DNA of 64,000 nt from Nocardia suismassiliense (GTDB taxonomy: Bacteria > Actinomycetota > Actinomycetes > Mycobacteriales > Mycobacteriaceae): the NCBI RefSeq assembly GCF_900269665.1, contig NZ_LT985361.1:8176325-8240324 (forward strand). Reading direction: 5' to 3'. Shown piece by piece: positions 8,252 through 17,240 of this stretch (positions within the stretch are counted from its first letter, which is position 1; each line of letters opens with the position of its first letter). The notes under the pieces were generated by a model. That model was not told where the DNA came from. It did no database searches and was given only the letters and a program-made list of their open reading frames with translations. The translations under genes and the position numbers were made by a program.

Positions 8252-10009
8252 TCAGTTCTTCGGGGCGCGGCCCGCGGCTACATCCTCGGCGTAGTCGTCG
8301 TAGGCGGGGACGTAGCCGTCGGAGCGGCCCGCCAGGACGTACAGGGTGCCGTCGCCGTCGGCGGCGTAGCCCTGCTTGCGCAGTTCGACCTTGCGGCTCT
8401 TGAAGGTGGAGGTCTGCGCCAGCTCGTCGACGACGCGGATGAACAGCGGGACGGCGTAGCCGGGTAGCTGCCGGTAGGCCAGCTCGGCGATCGCCTTGCC
8501 GTCGAACTCCGCGTCCGGGCTCAGCGTCACCGCGGCCATGCCCGCCTTACCGTCGGTGCCCGGCACATCTACGCCGTAGACGACCGCCTCGGCGATCGTG
8601 TCGGATCGGGTGAGCGCGCCCTCGACCTCGGTGGTCGCGACGTTCTCGCCCTTCCAGCGGAAGGTGTCGCCGAGCCGGTCCACGAACGCGATGTGATGCC
8701 AGCCCTGGTCGCGGACCAGATCGCCGGTGTCGAACCAGACGTCGCCCTGCTGGAAACCGTCGCGCAGCAGCTTCGCCTCGGAGGCTTCCTTGTCGGTGTA
8801 GCCGTCGAACGGCGAGCGGTCGGTCACCTTGGACAGCAACAGCCCGACGTGGCCGGTGCCGACCCTGCGCAGCCGGCCGTTGTTGTCGCGCTTGGCTTTT
8901 CCGGTCTCTTCGTCGTACTGGACCACCGCGTACGGCAGCGGCCCGAAGCCCGCGGTGCGGTCCACGCTGAACGCGTTGATGAAGGCGACATTCGCCTCGC
9001 TGGCGCTGTAGAACTCGACGATCCGGTTGATGCCGAACCGCTGTTTGAACTCGTCCCACAGTTCCGGGCGCAGCCCGTTGCCGACCGCGAGCCGGACCCG
9101 GTGCTGCCGATCGGTCGGCTTGGCGGGCTGGTTCAGCAGATACCGGCACAGCTCACCGATGTAGATGAAGGCCGTGGCCTGCTCGCGGATCACCTCGTCC
9201 CAGAAACGCGACACCGAGAATTGCCTGCCGAGCGCCAAGGTGCCGCCGGCGCACACCACCGCCGACAGCGCGACGGTCAGCGCGTTGTTGTGGTACAGCG
9301 GCAGGCAGCAGTACAGAGTGTCGTTGCCGTGCAGGCGAATTCCGAGCCCGCCGAGGCCCGCCATGCTCTTGGTCCAGCGCAGGTGCGTCATCACGCTGGC
9401 CTTCGGCAGACCCGTGGTACCCGAGGTGAAGATCAGGAAGGCCCGCTCCTTGGCGGTGATCTCCGCGCACACCGGCGGATCGGTGGCCGCCGCCGACTCG
9501 GCGGCCACCCGCAAGTCGTTGGCGGACAACGTATTCGCGAGCGTCTCGGACAGTGAGTCCAGCGCTTCTTTGCATTCCTCGCCGATCACGTTGAGCACGC
9601 TGTTCAGCAGCCCGAAGCTGTGCGCGAGTACGTGGTCGCGCTGATTGTGGTTGAGCAAGCCGACCGTGGCGCCGAGTTTCACCGAAGCCAGCACCACGAA
9701 CAGGGTTTCGGGCCGGTTGGTCATCAGCACACCGACCACGTCGCCGCGCCCGACCCCGCGCTCGGCGAGCACGGACGCGTAGCGGTTCGCCGCGGCATTG
9801 GCCGCGCCGTAGGTATAGGTGGTGCCCTCGAAACGCAGGAACAGGCGGTCCGGGTGACGGTGTGCGGTGCGCTGAAAGTACAGCCCGACAGAGGATTTGT
9901 CGTCCGGCTTCACCAGCATGCTCGTCGCGTTGCGCAGCATGCCCGGTGCGTCGAGCGCCATCGCGGGTAGGTGTTTGGCCAGATCCAGCAGGCTCACACG
10001 GTCACTCAC
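8252..10009 (-). CDS. fadD6: long-chain / very-long-chain acyl-CoA synthetase
   Basis: This 585-residue ANL-superfamily ligase activates fatty acids to acyl-CoA through acyl-AMP. The P-loop-like motif FLIFTSGTTGLPKASVMTH lies near residue 205. The FYSASEANVAF region, the DTGDLVRDQGW motif and the fatty-acid-transport-protein-type C-terminus (TSTFKSRKVELRKQGY) are present. The overall form is FATP/VLACS-like, as in M. tuberculosis FadD6. It lies 15 bp after a LOG-family gene and 48 bp before folP, inside one minus-strand operon. Confidence 0.9.
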   Translation of the reverse strand: MSDRVSLLDLAKHLPAMALDAPGMLRNATSMLVKPDDKSSVGLYFQRTAHRHPDRLFLRFEGTTYTYGAANAAANRYASVLAERGVGRGDVVGVLMTNRPETLFVVLASVKLGATVGLLNHNQRDHVLAHSFGLLNSVLNVIGEECKEALDSLSETLANTLSANDLRVAAESAAATDPPVCAEITAKERAFLIFTSGTTGLPKASVMTHLRWTKSMAGLGGLGIRLHGNDTLYCCLPLYHNNALTVALSAVVCAGGTLALGRQFSVSRFWDEVIREQATAFIYIGELCRYLLNQPAKPTDRQHRVRLAVGNGLRPELWDEFKQRFGINRIVEFYSASEANVAFINAFSVDRTAGFGPLPYAVVQYDEETGKAKRDNNGRLRRVGTGHVGLLLSKVTDRSPFDGYTDKEASEAKLLRDGFQQGDVWFDTGDLVRDQGWHHIAFVDRLGDTFRWKGENVATTEVEGALTRSDTIAEAVVYGVDVPGTDGKAGMAAVTLSPDAEFDGKAIAELAYRQLPGYAVPLFIRVVDELAQTSTFKSRKVELRKQGYAADGDGTLYVLAGRSDGYVPAYDDYAEDVAAGRAPKN

Positions 10010-10024
10010 TTGCCATGCTCCTCA

Positions 10025-10594
10025 TCAGGAAGGTCGAGCTCGCGCCTCCAACGCCGCGAAGGCCGACGGTAGATCGGTGACCACGGTGATGCGGTCCATG
10101 GCGGGCTGGGGGACGAATTTACGGTCGTGCAGTTCGTCGAGCCACTGGAAAAGGCCTCGGTAGAAGCCGTTCGGGTCCAACAACACCACGGGTTTATTGT
10201 GCTGTCCCAGATAGCCTCCGGTCCAGGTTTCGAAGAACTCCTCGAGCGTGCCGATGCCGCCGGGCAGCGTGAGGAAGGCGTCGGCGCGGTCCTCCATGGT
10301 CTGCTTGCGCTGGCGCATGGTGTCGGTGACGATCAGCTCGTCGGCGTCGACATCGGCGACCTCCCGGTGCACCAGGTGTTTCGGGATGACGCCGATGGTG
10401 TTCGCGCCGCCCGCCCGGGCCGCGGTCGCCACCTCGCCCATCATCGAGACATTGCCGCCGCCGGATACCAATTGCCAACCGCGCCGGGCGATCTCGGCGC
10501 CGACCTGGGCGGCCAGCTCGAGGTAGACGGGATCCACGGTGCTCGCGGAACAGTAGACACAGATCGCGTACGGCTGCACCGGCTCGGTCACCAC
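10025..10594 (-). CDS. LOG family protein (cytokinin riboside 5'-monophosphate phosphoribohydrolase type)
   Basis: This 189-residue LOG/TIGR00730 protein has the diagnostic PGGIGTLEE motif (nucleotide binding and catalysis), SGGGNVSMMG and TMRQRKQTMEDRADAF. Family members hydrolyse N6-modified adenosine monophosphates to the base and ribose 5-phosphate. The M. tuberculosis homologue Rv1205, adjacent to fadD6, is linked to cytokinin accumulation and aldehyde stress. It starts with GTG inside the end of the upstream LOG gene (7-bp overlap), so the two are translationally coupled. Confidence 0.88.
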   Translation of the reverse strand: MVTEPVQPYAICVYCSASTVDPVYLELAAQVGAEIARRGWQLVSGGGNVSMMGEVATAARAGGANTIGVIPKHLVHREVADVDADELIVTDTMRQRKQTMEDRADAFLTLPGGIGTLEEFFETWTGGYLGQHNKPVVLLDPNGFYRGLFQWLDELHDRKFVPQPAMDRITVVTDLPSAFAALEARARPS

Positions 10595-11397
10595 TGATCC
10601 TCCGTGCCCAGCGCATCCTCCGCGCCGTTCGCCTCTGCGTTGGCGAGGATGATCTGCACGACCTCCTCGACGCTGTCGGTTACGTGGATCAGCTCGAGAT
10701 CACCGGGCGAGATCTTGCCGGAGCCGCCGAGCGAGTCGCGCAGCCAATCGACCAGGCCGGACCAGTACCTGCTGCCGAACAGGATGATCGGGAAACGGGT
10801 GATCTTGCGGGTCTGCACCAGGGTGAGCGCCTCGAACAGTTCGTCCAGGGTGCCGAAGCCGCCGGGCAGGCAGATGAACGCCTCGGAGTACTTCACGAAC
10901 ATCGTCTTGCGGACGAAGAAGTAGCGGAAGTTGATGCCCAGATCGACCCAGTCGTTGAGGCTCTGCTCGAACGGCAGCTCGATGCCGAGACCGATCGAGT
11001 AACCGCCCGCCTCGCACGCACCCCGGTTGGCCGCCTCCATCGCGCCCGGCCCGCCGCCGGTGATCACCGCGAAGCCCGCCTTGGCCAGCGCGGCGCCGAT
11101 CGCCCGGCCCGCCTGGTACTCCGGATGATCCGGCCCGGTGCGCGCCGACCCGAAGACCGTGACCGCACGCGGCACCTCGGCGAGCGCGCCGAACCCCTCC
11201 ACGAACTCGGCTTGGATGCGCAGCACGCGCCACGGGTCGGTGTGCACCCAATCGGTGTCGCCGCGCCGATCCAGCAAATTCCGGTCGGCAGTGCCGATAC
11301 CGTCCTTGCGGTCGCGGCGGAACATGACTGGCCCGCGGAACTTGGCTGTCGACTTCGGCTTGTTGGCAACCTCGCGGTCAGCGGCGTCAGTGGACAT
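10588..11397 (-). CDS. second LOG family (TIGR00730) protein
   Basis: This 269-residue protein has a basic N-terminal extension of about 70 residues absent from the downstream paralog, followed by a LOG domain with FGSARTGPDHP, ITGGGPGAMEAANRGA and the PGGFGTLDE motif. It belongs to the longer LOG subgroup, related to predicted nucleotide phosphoribohydrolases. It is the first gene of the five-gene operon; its promoter should lie in the 240 bp between it and dapE. The specific substrate is unknown. Confidence 0.86.
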   Translation of the reverse strand: MSTDAADREVANKPKSTAKFRGPVMFRRDRKDGIGTADRNLLDRRGDTDWVHTDPWRVLRIQAEFVEGFGALAEVPRAVTVFGSARTGPDHPEYQAGRAIGAALAKAGFAVITGGGPGAMEAANRGACEAGGYSIGLGIELPFEQSLNDWVDLGINFRYFFVRKTMFVKYSEAFICLPGGFGTLDELFEALTLVQTRKITRFPIILFGSRYWSGLVDWLRDSLGGSGKISPGDLELIHVTDSVEEVVQIILANAEANGAEDALGTEDQW

Positions 11398-11638
11398 GCG
11401 TTCACGCTACCGGGCGGCGAGCGGAGCAACTGCCGGGAGCCGAGAAGTCGTCCCACGTTCAATGACCCGACCCACCCGCGAGACAGACCGGCAACCTGCG
11501 GGCAGGCAAGTTCTCGCGATCCGCGCGGCCTACGAGCCGACTGCGATCGGTGCCGGTGTCCGCAGCTGACTAGACCGTCTGGTCATGGGCCCGCGTGCGA
11601 CGCGTAACTCAGGTCAGCGGCGCAATGGCCACGGCCGA

Positions 11639-12733
11639 TCAGTCCGTTCGACCGCCGGTGAGGTAGGTCCGCAGCATGGCGGTGACGGCGGTGATCTGGT
11701 CGACGGGCACGTGTTCGTCGCGTTTGTGGGCGAGGTTGGGGTCGCCGGGGCCGAAGTTGACGGCGGGGATGCCGCGGGCGGCGAAACGGGAGACGTCGGT
11801 CCAGCCGTATTTGGCACGCACTCCGCCGCCACCGTGGCTGTTCACCGAGGCGATCAGGTCCTTGGCGGCCGGGGCGGTCAGGCCGGGCAGCGCGCCGGGT
11901 GCGGCGTCGGTGACCTCGAAGGTCAGCTCGAGACCGGTGAAGACCTCGCGAACATGCTCGATGGCCTGGGCGACCGTGCGATCCGGGGCGAAGCGGAAGT
12001 TGACGTCCACCTCGGCGGCGTCGGGCACCACGTTGCCGGCGACCCCGCCGAACACGCGCACCGCGGACAAGCCTTCGCGGTAGACGCACCCGTCGATGTC
12101 GACCTCGCGGGCCCGATAGTCGGCCAGCCGCTGCAAAATCGGCGCCAGGCGGTGAATCGCGTTGTCGCCCAGCCAGGCTCGGGCCGAGTGTGCGCGGATC
12201 CCGGCGGTGGTCAGCCGAACCCGCAGCGTCCCTTGGCAACCCGCCTCGATCCAGCCGCCGGACGGTTCGCCCAGCACGGCGAGATCACCCGCGAGCCACT
12301 CCGGCAGATCGCGTTCGATGTGCCCGAGCCCGTTGAACTCCGAGGCGATCTCCTCGCAGTCGTAGAAGATCAGCGTCAGGTCGTGCACCGGTTCGGCGAC
12401 CGTCGCGGCCAGGTGCAGGAACACCGCGTCGCCGGACTTCATATCGACCGACCCGCACCCGTAGAGCACCCGCTCCCCCGCCGCGTTCACCGTGAAGTGC
12501 CCGGGCACGTTGTCGGCGATCGGCACGGTGTCGAGATGCCCAGCCAGCACCACCCGCGTCGGCAGCCCCCGATGCGTGCGCGCCAGCACCACATTGCCGT
12601 GCCGCAGCACCTCGAACCCACTGGTCTGCTCCCGCAGCGCCCGCTCGACGAGGTCGGTGATCACCGCCTCGTCCCGCGAAACACTCGGGATATCGACGAG
12701 GGCGGCGGTCAGCGTAATCGGGCCGGCCCGCAG
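11639..12733 (-). CDS. dapE: succinyl-diaminopimelate desuccinylase
   Basis: M20 family dizinc hydrolase that releases succinate from N-succinyl-LL-diaminopimelate. Metal-site segments are visible: AGHLDTVPIADN (His, Asp), GCGSVDMKSGDA (Asp), YDCEEIASEFNG (Glu pair) and, near the C-terminus, a KRDEHVPVDQI His. The only standard start is GTG at 12664, but the family's N-terminal segment (LTAALVDIPSVSRDEA) continues in frame upstream until a TAG at 12746-12748, with no ATG, GTG or TTG. An AGGGG (12743-12747 on the minus strand) lies 9 nt before CTG 12733 and 3 nt before ATT 12739. I chose CTG, giving 364 aa, close to the usual length. It is divergent from dapD. Confidence 0.85.
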   Translation of the reverse strand: MRAGPITLTAALVDIPSVSRDEAVITDLVERALREQTSGFEVLRHGNVVLARTHRGLPTRVVLAGHLDTVPIADNVPGHFTVNAAGERVLYGCGSVDMKSGDAVFLHLAATVAEPVHDLTLIFYDCEEIASEFNGLGHIERDLPEWLAGDLAVLGEPSGGWIEAGCQGTLRVRLTTAGIRAHSARAWLGDNAIHRLAPILQRLADYRAREVDIDGCVYREGLSAVRVFGGVAGNVVPDAAEVDVNFRFAPDRTVAQAIEHVREVFTGLELTFEVTDAAPGALPGLTAPAAKDLIASVNSHGGGGVRAKYGWTDVSRFAARGIPAVNFGPGDPNLAHKRDEHVPVDQITAVTAMLRTYLTGGRTD

Positions 12734-12880
12734 GTCAATGGTCCCCTACCCACCCTACGACCGCCGCACCCGCGACGGCACCGCCGCGCGTCCTTGTCGC
12801 CTGCCGTGCGCAGTGGAGTGCGGCACATGGGCGGGAGCGGGGTCACCGCTGGTGACGATGGGTCGGTAATCTCTGTGGAC

Positions 12881-13828
12881 GTGAGTACTCAGGGAGCAGC
12901 TGCAGTCGGTATTGCCAATGTGACCGCGGACGGGACCGTCCTGGACACCTGGTACCCGAGTCCGGAACTCGGCGAGTTCGCCGAGACGGGGACCAAGCGG
13001 CTGGACGACGCGCCCGCGGAGTACGCGGCGCTGCTCGGTTTCGACGAGGCGCGTGGCGTCGATGTGGTCGCGGTACGCACGACGATCGCCGACCTGTCCG
13101 CCGCGCCGGTCGACGCGCACGACGTCTACCTGCGGCTGCACCTGCTCTCGCACCGGCTGGTCCGGCCGCACGGCGTGAGCCTGGACGGTCAGTTCGGGCT
13201 GCTGAGCAATGTGGTGTGGACCAATCACGGCCCGGCGGCGGTGGAAGGTTTCGAGACCACCCGCGCCAAGCTGCGCGCCCGCGGTCCGGTGACCGTGTAC
13301 AGCGTCGACAAGTTCCCGCGCATGGTCGACTACGTCCTGCCCTCCGGTGTGCGCATCGGCGACGCCGACCGGGTCCGCCTCGGCGCACACCTCGCCTCCG
13401 GCACCACGGTCATGCACGAGGGCTTCGTGAACTTCAACGCAGGCACCCTCGGCAACTCGATGGTCGAGGGGCGGATCTCGGCGGGCGGCGTGGGCGGCGA
13501 CGGCTCCGACGTCGGCGGCGGCTCCTCCACCATGGGCACCCTCTCCGGCGGCGGCACCACCGTCATCTCCATCGGCGAGCGCTCCCTGCTCGGCGCCAAC
13601 TCCGGCCTCGGCATCCCGCTCGGCGACGACTGCGTGGTGGAAGCAGGCCTCTACCTCACCGCAGGCACCAAGGTCAGCACCCCCGACGGCACCCTCGTCA
13701 AGGCCGCCGAATTCAGCGGCCAGAACAACCTGCTGTTCCGCCGCAACTCGGTCACCGGCGCGGTAGAGGTGGTGCCCCGCAAGGGAACCGGCATCGAACT
13801 CAACGCCGCCCTGCACGCGAACGACTGA
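12881..13828 (+). CDS. dapD: 2,3,4,5-tetrahydropyridine-2,6-dicarboxylate N-succinyltransferase
   Basis: This 315-residue protein uses succinyl-CoA to succinylate tetrahydrodipicolinate in lysine and cell-wall diaminopimelate synthesis. It has the actinobacterial DapD form: an N-terminal domain (GIANVTADGTVLDTWYPSPE), then a left-handed b-helix of hexapeptide repeats (EGFVNFNAGTLGNSMVEGRI, SDVGGGSSTMGTLSGGG, SLLGANSGLGIPLG) and a C-terminal b-domain. GTG 12881 is preferred because it gives the usual length (about 317 aa in M. tuberculosis). An in-frame ATG about 54 bp upstream would add a non-conserved leader. It is divergent from dapE. Confidence 0.93.
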   Translation: MSTQGAAAVGIANVTADGTVLDTWYPSPELGEFAETGTKRLDDAPAEYAALLGFDEARGVDVVAVRTTIADLSAAPVDAHDVYLRLHLLSHRLVRPHGVSLDGQFGLLSNVVWTNHGPAAVEGFETTRAKLRARGPVTVYSVDKFPRMVDYVLPSGVRIGDADRVRLGAHLASGTTVMHEGFVNFNAGTLGNSMVEGRISAGGVGGDGSDVGGGSSTMGTLSGGGTTVISIGERSLLGANSGLGIPLGDDCVVEAGLYLTAGTKVSTPDGTLVKAAEFSGQNNLLFRRNSVTGAVEVVPRKGTGIELNAALHAND

Positions 13829-13886
13829 TCTGCACGCCTACCGCAACTCGCCGATCGCGCGCGGCATCCAGGTCTGACACAGACGG

Positions 13887-13938
13887 CTTGTCCTGCCGCA
13901 CACGAATCGCTACAAGTTCCGTGCGCGGCAGGCGCAAG
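13887..13938. terminator. long hairpin between dapD and acyl-CoA synthetase gene
   Basis: The sequence from CTTG (13887) to CAAG (13938) folds into a stem of about 18 bp, with core CTGCCGC / GCGGCAG and CACG / CGTG, separating two convergent genes. It abuts the stop codon of the minus-strand gene and can serve both directions. Confidence 0.6.
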
Positions 13939-15366
13939 TCAGGTGAGGCGCTTCTTCTGCACCTTGCCCATGGCGTTGCGGGGCAGCGAATCGACTACGC
14001 GGATTTCGCGCGGGCGTTTGTGCGCCGAGAGCTGTTCGGCGACATGGTTGATCAAGTCTTGCTCGATCGAATCCGTTGCGGTGCCGCGCAATACAACGAA
14101 GGCGACGATGCGTTGGCCGAGGTCTGCATCTGGGAGGCCCACGACGGCAGTCTCGGCAACCTGCGGGTGGCCGAGCAGCACGGTCTCCACTTCGCCCGCA
14201 CCGATGCGGTAACCACCGGACTTGATGAGGTCCACCGATTCCCGGCCGACGATGCGGTGGAAGCCGTCCGGATCGATCGCCGCGACATCGCCGGTCTTGA
14301 ACCACCCGTCCTCGGTCCAGCTGTCGGCGGTGGCGTCCGGCCGGTTGAGGTATCCGTCGAAGAGCATGGGGCCGGAAACCTGGAGCCCGCCGATACTTTC
14401 GCCGTCGCGCGCGACGTCGGCGCCGGACTCGTCGCGCAGCCGCGTCCGTACACCCCGCACCGGGGGACCGACCCAACCGGGACGGCGCTCACCATCGGCG
14501 CGGGTGGACAGCGTGATCATGGTTTCGCTCATGCCGTAACGCTCGATCGGCGCGTGTCCGGTGAGTTCGCCCAACCGCTCGAACACCGGAACCGGCAACG
14601 GCGCGCTACCGGAGACGAGCAGCCGCGCATCGGCCAATTGTTTTGCGGCGTCGGGGTCTTCGACGATCCGCGACCACACCGTCGGCACCCCGAAATACAG
14701 CGTGCCCGGCGCGGCGGCATACGCCTGCGGGGTCGGCTTGCCGGTGTGTACGAGCGGGCTACCGACGCGCAGCGGGCCGAGCACCCCGAGGATCAGTCCG
14801 TGCACGTGGAACAGCGGAAGCCCGTGCACCAGCACATCGTTCGCGGTCCAGGCCCACGCGTCGGCGAGCGCGTCCAACCCGGCCGCGATGGCGCCGCGGC
14901 TGAGCACGACACCTTTCGGCAAGCCGGTCGTCCCGGACGTGTAGAGCACGAAAGCGGTTGTCGCGGGGTCGGGTTCGGGATAGGTATGCCACGACCTGGC
15001 GTGTACCCGCACCGGCACGACCGGCAACTCGCTACCCGTAGGGGCCTTTCCGAGCCAGGCTTGTGCTCCGGAGTCGGCCAGGATGTGCGCGAGCTCCGCG
15101 GTGCCCGAATCCGGCGGCACCGGAACCACGGTCACGCCGGCGATCAGGCAGCCGACCACCGCGAGCACCGTGGTCACCGTCGGTTCGGCGAGCACCGCGA
15201 CCCGGTCGGCCCTGGCCACGCGTTCGGCGACCGAGGTCGCGGCGCCGAGTAGATCGCTGCGCGACAGCGTCACCCCGTCGATGGTGACGGCATCCGGGAT
15301 GTCCGCACCGCTGGCGACGGCGAGCGGGTGCAGGGAACTGAGCAGCAAGGGCGGACCGAACGACAT
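13939..15366 (-). CDS. fadD36: acyl-CoA synthetase, FadD36/MatB-like
   Basis: This 475-residue ANL ligase has the AMP-binding motif LYTSGTTGLPKGVVLSRGA near residue 155, the GMSETMITL motif, GWFKTGDVAAIDPDGF and the C-terminal catalytic lysine region PRNAMGKVQKKRL. The short N-terminus and MSETxMxxS-type motif resemble malonyl-CoA synthetase (MatB) and M. tuberculosis FadD36 (Rv1193). The preferred acid, malonate or a medium-chain acid, cannot be told from sequence. It is a single gene, convergent with dapD. Confidence 0.85.
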   Translation of the reverse strand: MSFGPPLLLSSLHPLAVASGADIPDAVTIDGVTLSRSDLLGAATSVAERVARADRVAVLAEPTVTTVLAVVGCLIAGVTVVPVPPDSGTAELAHILADSGAQAWLGKAPTGSELPVVPVRVHARSWHTYPEPDPATTAFVLYTSGTTGLPKGVVLSRGAIAAGLDALADAWAWTANDVLVHGLPLFHVHGLILGVLGPLRVGSPLVHTGKPTPQAYAAAPGTLYFGVPTVWSRIVEDPDAAKQLADARLLVSGSAPLPVPVFERLGELTGHAPIERYGMSETMITLSTRADGERRPGWVGPPVRGVRTRLRDESGADVARDGESIGGLQVSGPMLFDGYLNRPDATADSWTEDGWFKTGDVAAIDPDGFHRIVGRESVDLIKSGGYRIGAGEVETVLLGHPQVAETAVVGLPDADLGQRIVAFVVLRGTATDSIEQDLINHVAEQLSAHKRPREIRVVDSLPRNAMGKVQKKRLT

Positions 15367-15445
15367 GCGCCCAAACTACTTCCCGCACCTCGCCGTGCTG
15401 CCGGAAGCTCGGCCGAGCAGCGGCAAAAACCCACCGATGTGACGG

Positions 15446-15494
15446 TTGACACAGCCGATGAGGCGGTGAGACAGTTGCCGCATAGCCTTCTCAA
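15446..15494 (+). promoter_or_regulatory. promoter with inverted-repeat operator upstream of first DUF2236 gene
   Basis: TTGACA (15446-15451) begins a 26-bp segment that is repeated with 2 mismatches at 17932. Starting 20 bp after it is an inverted repeat: left arm GTGAGACAGT (15466-15475), 9-bp spacer, right arm GCCTTCTCAA (15485-15494). The layout is identical to the site at 17932-17980, where the repeat is perfect, so both genes are probably controlled by the same regulator. Confidence 0.6.
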
Positions 15495-15511
15495 TGAGAC
15501 AGGGGTCAATG

Positions 15512-16366
15512 ATGACCAGGTCACTTCGCGCATCGACGCCCGACGCCGCACCGCCGGACGAACTCGATATCACGCAGTTCATCGACGGCATCGCCGGCCT
15601 GCTCGGTGGCGCCGCGAACGTCATCATGCAGCTCAGCACCCGGCCGGTCGGCTACGGCGTCCTGGAGAGCACCGTCGACAGCGGAAACGTCATGCTGCAC
15701 CCGGTCAAGCGGCTGCGCACCACCATCACCTATCTCGCCGTCGCGATGCTCGGCACGGACGCCGAGCGAGCCGACTACCGCGACGCCGTCAACCGTTCCC
15801 ACCGCCCGGTGCATTCGACCGCGTCGAGCCCGGTGCGCTACAACGCCTTCGATCCCGACCTGCAATTGTGGGTGGCCGCCTGCTTGTACTGGGGTGCGCA
15901 GGACACCTATACGTGGCTGCACGGGCCGATGGACGAGGCGACCGCCGACGCCTTCTATCGGCACAGCGCCCGGCTCGGCACCACCTTGCAGGTGCGCCCG
16001 GACATGTGGCCCGCCGACCGGAAAGCCTTTGCCGCCTACTGGGATCGGCAGCTGGCCAGGACCACGATCGATCCGCCGATCCGCGACTATTTCCACGATC
16101 TGGTCGATCTGAAGATGCTGCCGTTACCGCTGCGGCTGCCTTTCGCGAGGATCCACCGCTTCTTCGTCACCGGCCTGCTCCCCGAACATCTGCGCGACCA
16201 GATGGGTTTCACCTGGTCCGCGCGCGACGACCGCGCCCTCGCCCGCGTCCTGCGCACCCTCGGCACCGCCGAGACGTTGCTGCCCCGCCCGGCGCGATTG
16301 TTCCCGGTCAACGCCTACCTGCTCGACTTCCGCCTCCGCCGCAAGCTCGGCCTGCGCCTGGTGTAA
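15512..16366 (+). CDS. DUF2236 / MpaB-family putative haem oxygenase, copy 1
   Basis: This 284-residue protein belongs to the DUF2236 (MpaB, latex-clearing-protein-like) family, whose characterised members are b-haem oxygenases. Conserved landmarks are STVDSGNVMLHPVKRLRTT, VNRSHRPVHS (candidate haem-proximal His), YNAFDPDLQLWVAACLYWG and RLGTTLQVRPDMWPA. No signal peptide is visible. ATG 15512 is chosen because its surroundings (AGGGGTCAATG ATGACC) match the paralog's start (CGAGGTCAACG ATGACC); ATG 15494 and 15509 are in frame. It is closely similar along its full length to the gene at 18030. The substrate is unknown. Confidence 0.85.
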   Translation: MTRSLRASTPDAAPPDELDITQFIDGIAGLLGGAANVIMQLSTRPVGYGVLESTVDSGNVMLHPVKRLRTTITYLAVAMLGTDAERADYRDAVNRSHRPVHSTASSPVRYNAFDPDLQLWVAACLYWGAQDTYTWLHGPMDEATADAFYRHSARLGTTLQVRPDMWPADRKAFAAYWDRQLARTTIDPPIRDYFHDLVDLKMLPLPLRLPFARIHRFFVTGLLPEHLRDQMGFTWSARDDRALARVLRTLGTAETLLPRPARLFPVNAYLLDFRLRRKLGLRLV

Positions 16367-16489
16367 CCCTTCGGTGCCGGGCACAAATGCGCCGGACCCA
16401 CGCATGTCCTGCCGACATTTCGGCATCGAGCAGTGTTATCTCGATAAAGACGGGCATTCGGCACAAAGGGGACGCGGCTAGGAGGACTC

Positions 16490-17200
16490 GTGAACCGTGG
16501 GACCATCGCGGTGCTCGCCATTGCGCTCTGCTTCGCTTTTCATCCACCCACCGCCGGTGCGAAACCGTTCGAGCCCGACCTGGTGCCGCCACGCACCGCC
16601 CTCTCGTTCCGCACCGTGGCAGGCGGCAGCGACTGGAGCACCCCGAACGAACACGAGTCCCGCGCGGCGCTGTCGCTGGTCAAGCTCTACCTGGCCGACT
16701 ACGCCCTGCGGCACGGCGACGGCGCTGAGCACGATCGCGAACTCGCCGAGCAGATGATCCGCTACTCCGACGACGGTGCCGCGAGCGCGATCGAGGCCAA
16801 ATATCCGCAGGCGATCGACGCCGTCGCGGCCGAATACGAGCTGTCCGATACTCAGTCCTTCGGTGAGTGGGGCCTGGCCGCCACGAGCACCGCGGACGTG
16901 GCCGACTTCCTGATCGGGAAACTGCGCACCGATCCGGGATCGCCGATCTTCGAATGGATGGCCGCGGCAGGCGCCACCGCCGCCGACGGCACCGAACAGG
17001 ATTGGGGCACCGCCCGCTGGCCGTTCGTGCGCGGCACCAAGTGGGGCTGGTCGGATATCGGCCCGCCCGACGTCGCCTCCGCCTCGTACGGCACCGGTTT
17101 CGTGGTGGTCGCGCACACCCACGGCACCGCCGCCGAACAGACCCTCGACCTCATGGCCGCGTTTCCGATGGCCACGGTCGGCTTGCTCGTGGCCAACTAG
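16490..17200 (+). CDS. exported serine hydrolase (beta-lactamase-fold) protein
   Basis: This 236-residue protein starts at GTG 16490 behind a strong GGAGG (16481-16485). A classic signal peptide (basic N-terminus, hydrophobic core, cleavage near TAGA) covers about residues 1-24. The mature part has the class A beta-lactamase/PBP pattern: SLVK (Ser62, Lys65) as SxxK, YSDD (93-95 region) in place of the SDN motif, and KWGWSD near the C-terminus in place of KTG. It may be an actinobacterial secreted peptidase or esterase-like protein; the active sites are partly altered, so antibiotic hydrolysis is not implied. It sits between the two DUF2236 genes. Confidence 0.7.
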   Translation: MNRGTIAVLAIALCFAFHPPTAGAKPFEPDLVPPRTALSFRTVAGGSDWSTPNEHESRAALSLVKLYLADYALRHGDGAEHDRELAEQMIRYSDDGAASAIEAKYPQAIDAVAAEYELSDTQSFGEWGLAATSTADVADFLIGKLRTDPGSPIFEWMAAAGATAADGTEQDWGTARWPFVRGTKWGWSDIGPPDVASASYGTGFVVVAHTHGTAAEQTLDLMAAFPMATVGLLVAN

Positions 17201-17240
17201 CGCCGCCGAGCCGACCGATCGCTCTGTGGTCGAAGGGATT

